A stretch of DNA of 9,038 nucleotides from Methanosarcina sp. (GTDB lineage Archaea > Halobacteriota > Methanosarcinia > Methanosarcinales > Methanosarcinaceae), in NCBI GenBank assembly GCA_024280975.1, contig JAMXLQ010000135.1:1-9038 (forward strand). Reading direction: 5' to 3'. The position numbers were made by a program, and so were the translations under genes. The notes under the pieces are model-generated. The model did no database searches and was not told where the DNA came from. It was given only the letters and a program-made list of their open reading frames with translations. The stretch's first letter is position 1, and each line of letters opens with the position of its first letter. Below are positions 5,279 to 9,038 of the stretch, piece after piece.

Positions 5279-5803
5279 ATGGACAGAGACAGTAAAAAAA
5301 GAAGAGATTTTTTTGATGATATCTTCGGAATCGATCCAATTAAGGACGTAGACGAAATGTTTGAACGCCTTAGCAAGGCAATGGGTAGCGTGGAAAATTT
5401 CGGGCAGGATCCTTTCATCTACGGATTTTCCTTAACCCAAAGACCAGGAGAAGAACCTGAAATCCGTGAATTTGGGAATATTCCCATGTTTGAGCAGACT
5501 GAAACCGGAGAAAAGCATTATCTTGACAGAAGAAAGCCCCTGATTGATGTGCTGGAAACCGAAGAGACAGTGCACGTGATTGCCGAGATTCCGGGCATCG
5601 AGAAAGAAAACATCAGACTGAACGCAACTGATTTAATACTTGACATCGAAACAATAGATGGGAATCCAAAATATTCCGAACGTGTGGAACTGCCCGTAAA
5701 GGTGGACCCCCAGAGTGCGAAAGCTACATACAAAAATGGTGTGCTGGAAGTTACCTTTAAGAGGCTGGAATCTAGTTCCCGAACCTCAATAAATATTGAG
5801 TGA
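5279..5803 (+). CDS. hsp20: Small heat-shock protein Hsp20 (first copy)
   Basis: A 174-residue alpha-crystallin-type chaperone, an ATP-independent holdase expected to form large cytosolic oligomers. Residues 1-85 are a variable N-terminal arm with Phe and Asp/Glu-rich helices (DFFDDIFGID, VDEMFERLSKAM). The alpha-crystallin domain runs from about 86 to 162: it opens with RKPLIDVLETEETVHVIAE, includes IPGIEKENIRL, and closes with the conserved AKATYKNGVLEVTFKR. The C-terminal SINIE carries the IxI motif (171-173) that docks into a neighbouring dimer. Start ATG 5279 follows a weak GGGG (5267-5270) at 8 bases. It lies 155 bases after cdc48 behind a terminator, and 54 bases before a second hsp20, with which it is probably co-transcribed. 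A 7-bp dyad (5785-5800) overlaps the codons for the IxI tail. Confidence 0.93.
   Translation: MDRDSKKRRDFFDDIFGIDPIKDVDEMFERLSKAMGSVENFGQDPFIYGFSLTQRPGEEPEIREFGNIPMFEQTETGEKHYLDRRKPLIDVLETEETVHVIAEIPGIEKENIRLNATDLILDIETIDGNPKYSERVELPVKVDPQSAKATYKNGVLEVTFKRLESSSRTSINIE
5785..5800. repeat. Near-perfect palindrome at the 3' end of the first hsp20
   Basis: CTCAATA (5785-5791) and TATTGAG (5794-5800) are exact reverse complements with a 2-base centre. As RNA it gives a 6-bp stem with a 4-base loop immediately before the TGA stop, inside the codons for the IxI motif. Confidence 0.45.
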
Positions 5804-5814
5804 CTTTCTGGGAA

Positions 5815-5831
5815 TTACACTGCAGGTGTAA
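5815..5831. promoter_or_regulatory. 17-bp dyad between the two hsp20 genes
   Basis: TTACAC (5815-5820) and GTGTAA (5826-5831) form a perfect 6-bp dyad with the 5-base spacer TGCAG. It lies 27 bases before the second hsp20 start. The arm-N5-arm geometry resembles the operator at 1976-1996, but the arm sequence differs. It could be an operator, an mRNA hairpin tuning the downstream gene, or an RNA processing site. Confidence 0.4.
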
Positions 5832-5848
5832 CAGCACGAGGAAAAGCA

Positions 5849-5853
5849 GAGGT
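5849..5853 (+). promoter_or_regulatory. Ribosome-binding site of the second hsp20
   Basis: GAGGT lies 4 bases before ATG 5858. It is a better match to the 16S rRNA end than the GGGG site of the first hsp20, which suggests the second gene may be translated at least as well as the first from a shared transcript. Confidence 0.5.
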
Positions 5854-5857
5854 AATA

Positions 5858-6355
5858 ATGGTGGGCACAAGAAAAAGAAAGGATTTCTTTGAAGACTTTG
5901 GATCTGAACTTTTTGACAATCTGGAAGAAATGATCGAAGCCCTCCTGGAAGATATGGGAGAGTCCGTCCCCTTCGTCTACGGATTTTCTATCATTCGTCG
6001 CCCGGGGGGAGATTCCGAACTCCGAGAGTTTGGAAACGTTCCGGAATATTCTGAGAATGAAGAAAATCTATCCCCCTCCGAAATGAGAGACCCTTTAATC
6101 GATATCTTTGAAAGCGAAGAATTGGTACACGTACTTGCAGAACTTCCAGAGATTGAAAAGGAAGATCTCCTGCTGCGTGCGACTGCTCAAAATCTCGAAA
6201 TCAGAGTCCTTGGGATTTCCGATTATTCGCAGGACATAGAGCTCCCTGCTCGTGTGGATCCTAAGAGTGCAAAAGCCAGCTATAAAAACGGAGTGCTTGA
6301 AGTTACTTTCAAGCGTTGTACTGAAGAAAGACCCGTTGAAATCGAAATTAGCTGA
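5858..6355 (+). CDS. hsp20: Small heat-shock protein Hsp20 (second copy)
   Basis: A 165-residue alpha-crystallin chaperone and tandem paralogue of the preceding gene. Similarity begins at the N-terminus: RKRKDFFEDF against KKRRDFFDDI in the first copy. It continues through a shared VYGFS...RRPG...LREFGN+P block (about 40-62), so the whole gene was duplicated, not only the chaperone domain. The alpha-crystallin domain spans about 77-153, from RDPLIDIFESEELVHVLAELPEIE to AKASYKNGVLEVTFKR. The tail EIEIS holds the IxI motif (162-164). Compared with the first copy the domain is more acidic (LPEIEKEDLLL), the loop after LEIRVLG is altered, and a Cys follows the last strand (C154). It probably shares the first copy's transcript. 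The two could co-assemble or act on different clients; the sequence does not decide. Confidence 0.92.
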   Translation: MVGTRKRKDFFEDFGSELFDNLEEMIEALLEDMGESVPFVYGFSIIRRPGGDSELREFGNVPEYSENEENLSPSEMRDPLIDIFESEELVHVLAELPEIEKEDLLLRATAQNLEIRVLGISDYSQDIELPARVDPKSAKASYKNGVLEVTFKRCTEERPVEIEIS

Positions 6356-6385
6356 TTTCAATGGACTTGCTTATGTGAGAAACAG

Positions 6386-6463
6386 ATAGTATGCAGAATT
6401 CTCTATAGAGAAAAGATTATCCTGCGAATGCAAAGCGAAGTTAAATTTTTTAATGCATACTAT
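6386..6463. repeat. 78-base inverted-repeat element after the hsp20 pair
   Basis: ATAGTATGCA (6386-6395) pairs perfectly with TGCATACTAT (6454-6463). Between the arms is the palindrome TTCTCTATAGAGAA (6399-6412), which can form a 5-bp hairpin, and TTAAA/TTTAA (6441-6453), a weak second one. The RNA could form a multi-branched structure. It starts 30 bases after the hsp20 stop and precedes T-rich DNA, so a termination or 3'-end protection role is possible. Confidence 0.5.
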
Positions 6464-6496
6464 TCCTTTACTCTATTTATGCGCTTTCTCGTATTC

Positions 6497-6532
6497 TTTT
6501 AACTATTTTTAATGTTTTTAACCTAGTTTTTT
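6497..6532 (+). terminator. T-rich terminator-like tracts downstream of hsp20
   Basis: Repeated runs of four to six T (near 6497, 6506, 6515 and 6527) follow the inverted-repeat element. Clustered oligo-T runs are typical archaeal termination zones. Confidence 0.4.
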
Positions 6533-6683
6533 AATCTTAAATCATTATTTTTCTTTTTTACGAGTTTGTCTCATTTTGTCTGTCTTATTTTTACTTTTGC
6601 CATAATTGTGATACACATCTGTCATATTTCTAAACTCAGCTTCTCAATCTCTTAATTAAGGGTCCTAGAGCAAATTGAAAATC

Positions 6684-6721
6684 TTTCTCATAACTAGAAT
6701 ATTGAATTAATTTATGAGAAA
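6684..6721. repeat. 10-bp inverted repeat in non-coding DNA
   Basis: TTTCTCATAA (6684-6693) is the exact reverse complement of TTATGAGAAA (6712-6721), with an 18-base loop. Function is unknown; it is about 265 bases upstream of the DUF1646 gene. Confidence 0.45.
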
Positions 6722-6985
6722 ATAGGTAAAGTCTTTCTAGGCTAAAAAATCTGGGGCTTTTCAGTGATGTAGTTAAGTTCTAGGTCTTTTGTAATCTATC
6801 GTGCTCACAATTAATAATTTTATCAAAAAAGAGTATACTTGCTACATGTTATATCAATCAGTTATCCAATAATCAAAAAGATTTTTACGCTGCTTAAAGG
6901 GCTCAAAAGTATCTCAATATAGCTTATAGGCTTATTTAACTGTGAACATTATAGAATTACACTAAATAAAAAAGAGGAAAAAATA

Positions 6986-8098
6986 ATGGCTCTTGAACCA
7001 GGAATTTTAGCTGGATTTTTTTTAATATTTCTTGCCGTGCTTCTCGGCCCTTTTAAAGTAAGAATTATTGAGGAAAATCTGGAGGTATTCCTGTTTATCT
7101 GCGGAGTAGCGGCAATGACGATTTCCGGTTTTGTCGAACTCCCAGGCGCAGAAACAGGTTGGAGAATGGAAATAATTAAAGAAGCATTGACTTCTCCACT
7201 GAACTCTTTAAATATTGGCGGCATTCCAATAGGCATATTCCAGGTAGTGCTGATTGCCGGTTTAGTTATCTATAAATGGCATGAACTGATTCACAAAGCA
7301 ATTCGGAAAATGGCCTCAGCACTTTCTCTTAAAGTTATGGCTTTTATTCTTATTGCCGTCCTTGGTCTATTTTCCAGTGTAATGTCAGCTATTCTCTCTG
7401 CAATCATTCTCGTTGAGATGGTTAATGCACTGCCGATCTCACGAAAATCCAAGATAGACCTGACAGTCATTGCATGTTTTTCAATTGGACTTGGCGCTGC
7501 GCTTACCCCCCTTGGCGAACCTCTTTCGACAATTGCTGTCTCAAAATTATCTGGTGCGCCTTATCATGCCGATTTCATATTCTTAATTAATATGCTGGGC
7601 AAATATGTAATTCCAGGCATCCTTGTTTACGGCATTGTTGGAATGTTCTTCCTAGGAAAAGTTGATATGAAAGAGCATGAAATGGAAGCAGCAGACTATA
7701 ACGAGACTTTGAAAGATGTCATAATGAGAGCTGTTAAGGTCTATCTGTTTATCATGGCTCTCACATTTCTTGGAGATGGTTTCAAGCCTATCATATTCGA
7801 ATATTTCACACAAATACCTCCCACGGTACTCTACTGGGTGAACATGGTCTCTGCTATCCTGGATAACGCCACTCTGGCAGCCGCTGAGATAGGACCGGCT
7901 ATGAGTGAATTACAGATAAAGAGTATACTTATGGGGCTTTTAATTGCCGGTGGTATGCTGATCCCAGGAAATATCCCGAACATCATCTCTGCAGGCAAAC
8001 TAGGTATAACCAGCAAAGAATGGGCCAGACTCGGAGTACCCACGGGACTTGTCACAATGGCTATATATTTCGTCATCATCTTTGTGTTTGGAATATAA
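6986..8098 (+). CDS. DUF1646 family membrane protein, putative ion transporter
   Basis: A 370-residue very hydrophobic protein with about ten predicted membrane segments (roughly 5-22, 33-50, 80-97, 115-131, 133-149, 160-178, 205-224, 250-264, 313-328, 352-369) in the cytoplasmic membrane. I recognise it as DUF1646, usually annotated as a putative cation transporter. It has two signature halves: SAILSAIILVE (134-144) with LTPLGEPLSTIAVSKL (173-188), and SAILDNATLAAAE (289-301) with PGNIPNIISAGKL (327-339). The paired 'helix break plus small polar residues' motifs resemble those of the ion-transporter (NhaD/ArsB) superfamily, where they line the substrate site. The charged loop at 225-248 separates the halves. 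The substrate cannot be told. GAGG at 6974-6977 lies 8 bases before ATG 6986. The gene stands alone, flanked by 630 and 440 bases without genes. Confidence 0.8.
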   Translation: MALEPGILAGFFLIFLAVLLGPFKVRIIEENLEVFLFICGVAAMTISGFVELPGAETGWRMEIIKEALTSPLNSLNIGGIPIGIFQVVLIAGLVIYKWHELIHKAIRKMASALSLKVMAFILIAVLGLFSSVMSAILSAIILVEMVNALPISRKSKIDLTVIACFSIGLGAALTPLGEPLSTIAVSKLSGAPYHADFIFLINMLGKYVIPGILVYGIVGMFFLGKVDMKEHEMEAADYNETLKDVIMRAVKVYLFIMALTFLGDGFKPIIFEYFTQIPPTVLYWVNMVSAILDNATLAAAEIGPAMSELQIKSILMGLLIAGGMLIPGNIPNIISAGKLGITSKEWARLGVPTGLVTMAIYFVIIFVFGI

Positions 8099-8129
8099 GC
8101 TTAAAGTTTATCCTCTTACTTGACGTCTA

Positions 8130-8185
8130 TTCAGTTCCAAAATCAGGAGATCTCAATTTCAGTTCCAAAATCAGGAGATTTCAAT
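8130..8185. repeat. Two tandem 28-bp direct repeats
   Basis: The unit beginning TTCAGTTCCAAAATCAGG is present at 8130-8157 and 8158-8185, with a single difference (C at 8152, T at 8180). A third, inverted partial copy lies at 8196-8209. GTTCC-A-AAATCAGG (8162-8175) can pair with it over 14 positions with one mismatch and one G-U. The first unit offers the same pairing, so two alternative hairpins share one right arm. Confidence 0.65.
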
Positions 8186-8442
8186 TTCGTATTCACTTGA
8201 TTTCGGAACAGGATCTTAATACGGCTCACTACTAATAACAACGATTATAATTTTATCGTTCTTCTTTGAAACTTATGGGAAAAGTCTCTCTAGTTTGAAG
8301 AGGATACTTTTTGGCTTTTATTCCCTTAAACTCCTATTTCCTTCTTCTTTCCTTTTAGATCTCATAAAATCCCTTATTTTTACTCTTTTCCTGTAGTTTT
8401 CTGCTTTTCGATCAGGATTTACTTCAGCCAAATAAACAAGTT

Positions 8443-8452
8443 TTTATTTATG
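8443..8452 (+). promoter_or_regulatory. Candidate rbcL TATA box
   Basis: TTTATTTATG would place a transcription start near 8475 and give a leader of about 60 bases. TCTATAATTA at 8505-8514 is the alternative but would leave almost no leader, which fits poorly with the good GAGG site at 8529-8532. Confidence 0.35.
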
Positions 8453-8538
8453 TTCAGTTACTTCCTTCAATCAGGACTATCAATTCTGTCTAACGATATT
8501 CTATTCTATAATTAACCTATTCAGTCAAGAGGAAAACA

Positions 8539-9038
8539 ATGCGAAGGGATTATATAGATACGGGCTATAGCCCAAAGGATACCGATCTTGTCTGCGAATT
8601 TCATATCGAACCGTCAACAGGAGTGAACTTTGAGGAAGCTGCAACCCATATGGCAGGAGAAAGCTCTATAGACTCCTGGACTGAAATTTCAACATTAAGT
8701 CCCGAACTTGCAACCAGGCTGAAACCCCACGTTTTCTACGTAAATGAAGACGCAAAAACTGTAAGGGTGGCCTATTCGGAAGAGCTTTTTGAACTGGGTT
8801 CGGTACCGCAAGTGCTCAGTGCTGTTGCAGGAAATATTCTGAGCATGAAAATTGTTGACAATTTAAGGCTGCAGGATATCGCCTTTCCGAAGTCAATGCT
8901 CCATGAGTTCAAGGGTCCTAAGTTTGGGTTGTCAGGAATCAGGAAACTTACAGGTGTACAGGACAGGCCTCTTATAGGAACCATTGTCAAGCCAAAGGTG
9001 GGATTAACCTCCGAAAAACACGCCGAGGTGGCTTACAA
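8539..9038 (+). CDS. rbcL: Form III RuBisCO large subunit, 5' part (cut by window end)
   Basis: The first 166 residues of an archaeal RuBisCO, which carboxylates ribulose-1,5-bisphosphate to two 3-phosphoglycerates. In archaea the form III enzyme works in AMP/nucleoside recycling, not in a Calvin cycle. Landmarks, with spinach equivalents: AGESS (E41, for E60) followed by S46-W47 (for T65-W66); AGNI with N99 (for N123); and GTIVKPKVGL with K151 and K153 (for catalytic K175 and K177). The N-terminal domain is complete and the barrel has just begun. The carbamylated lysine and metal ligands lie past the window. GAGG at 8529-8532 is 6 bases before ATG 8539. The N-terminus lacks the long arm of plant enzymes, as is usual for the archaeal form. 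No AMP phosphorylase or ribose-1,5-bisphosphate isomerase gene is visible upstream; downstream neighbours are unknown. Confidence 0.92.
   Translation, partial: MRRDYIDTGYSPKDTDLVCEFHIEPSTGVNFEEAATHMAGESSIDSWTEISTLSPELATRLKPHVFYVNEDAKTVRVAYSEELFELGSVPQVLSAVAGNILSMKIVDNLRLQDIAFPKSMLHEFKGPKFGLSGIRKLTGVQDRPLIGTIVKPKVGLTSEKHAEVAY

Larger units (their letters stand above)
6356..6985. other. AT-rich non-coding region between hsp20 and DUF1646 genes
   Basis: No supported gene in 630 bases. It contains a long-arm inverted repeat at 6386-6463 enclosing a perfect 14-bp palindrome (6399-6412), a series of T runs at about 6497-6532, a second 10-bp inverted repeat at 6684-6721, and A/T-rich strings near 6914-6939 that may include the promoter of the transporter-like gene. 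Confidence 0.5.
8099..8538. other. Non-coding region between the DUF1646 gene and rbcL
   Basis: No supported gene. It contains two tandem 28-bp repeats with an inverted partial copy (8130-8209), a 6-bp stem AACGAT/ATCGTT (8240-8245 and 8255-8260) followed by a T-rich stretch, which could be a terminator, long pyrimidine-rich DNA (8310-8400), and the likely rbcL promoter. Confidence 0.5.

Noticed and set aside
6386..6463. Insertion sequence
   Set aside because: It is only 78 bases with no transposase frame, and I could not see a flanking target duplication.
8130..8209. Possible CRISPR array
   Set aside because: The two 28-bp units abut directly with no spacer, the third copy is partial and inverted, and there are no cas genes in the window.
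8020..8235. A + strand frame across the end of the DUF1646 gene and the 28-bp repeats
   Set aside because: It is out of frame with the membrane protein, and its apparent repeats are just the DNA repeats read through.
126..9038. A functional link between the phosphoribosyltransferase and RuBisCO in AMP recycling
   Set aside because: The genes are about 8 kb apart, separately transcribed, with unrelated genes between. PRPP-family membership alone does not place the first gene in that pathway.

Overview
The window looks like chromosomal DNA of a methanogenic archaeon, most likely a Methanosarcina. The reasons are a form III (archaeal) RuBisCO, a VAT/CDC48 AAA+ ATPase next to an HSR1/Phr-type heat-shock regulator and small heat-shock proteins, AT-rich intergenic DNA with archaeal TATA boxes, and GGAGG/GAGG/GGTGA ribosome-binding sites. 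All recognised genes are on the + strand. I see no tRNA, rRNA, CRISPR array, insertion sequence or phage gene. The genus is an inference from protein resemblance, not from a search.

Layout: (1) 126/144-818, a PRPP-dependent phosphoribosyltransferase whose best ribosome-binding site points to an AUA codon. (2) 1136-1594, a small zinc-ribbon protein of the OapC/DUF2072 type. (3) 1595-2175, a long non-coding stretch with several inverted repeats. One of them (1976-1996) contains CTAAC-N5-GTTAG, the operator motif I recall for the HSR1 heat-shock regulator of Archaeoglobus fulgidus. (4) 2176-2862, an ArsR-like winged-helix regulator overlapping by ATGA with (5) 2859-5123, CDC48, followed by a GC-rich hairpin terminator. 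(6) 5279-5803 and 5858-6355, two tandem Hsp20 paralogues. (7) 6356-6985, AT-rich non-coding DNA with two 10-bp-stem inverted repeats and T-rich terminator-like tracts. (8) 6986-8098, a multi-membrane-span DUF1646 transporter-like protein. (9) 8099-8538, a non-coding stretch with two tandem 28-bp repeats and an inverted partial copy. (10) 8539 to the window edge, the 5' part of rbcL.

The functional core is a protein quality-control locus running from 1957 to about 6463: a heat-shock regulator, its probable autoregulatory operator, a CDC48 unfoldase and two holdase chaperones. The gene order matches the A. fulgidus HSR1-cdc48-hsp20 operon. Here, however, a terminator and separate TATA boxes lie between cdc48 and the hsp20 pair, and no good copy of the operator is visible in front of hsp20. 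The chaperones may therefore be controlled separately. The other genes look like independent single-gene units. I found no evidence for an entirely new multi-gene system. The observations most worth checking are the operator and promoter architecture, the AUA start, and several structured non-coding elements.
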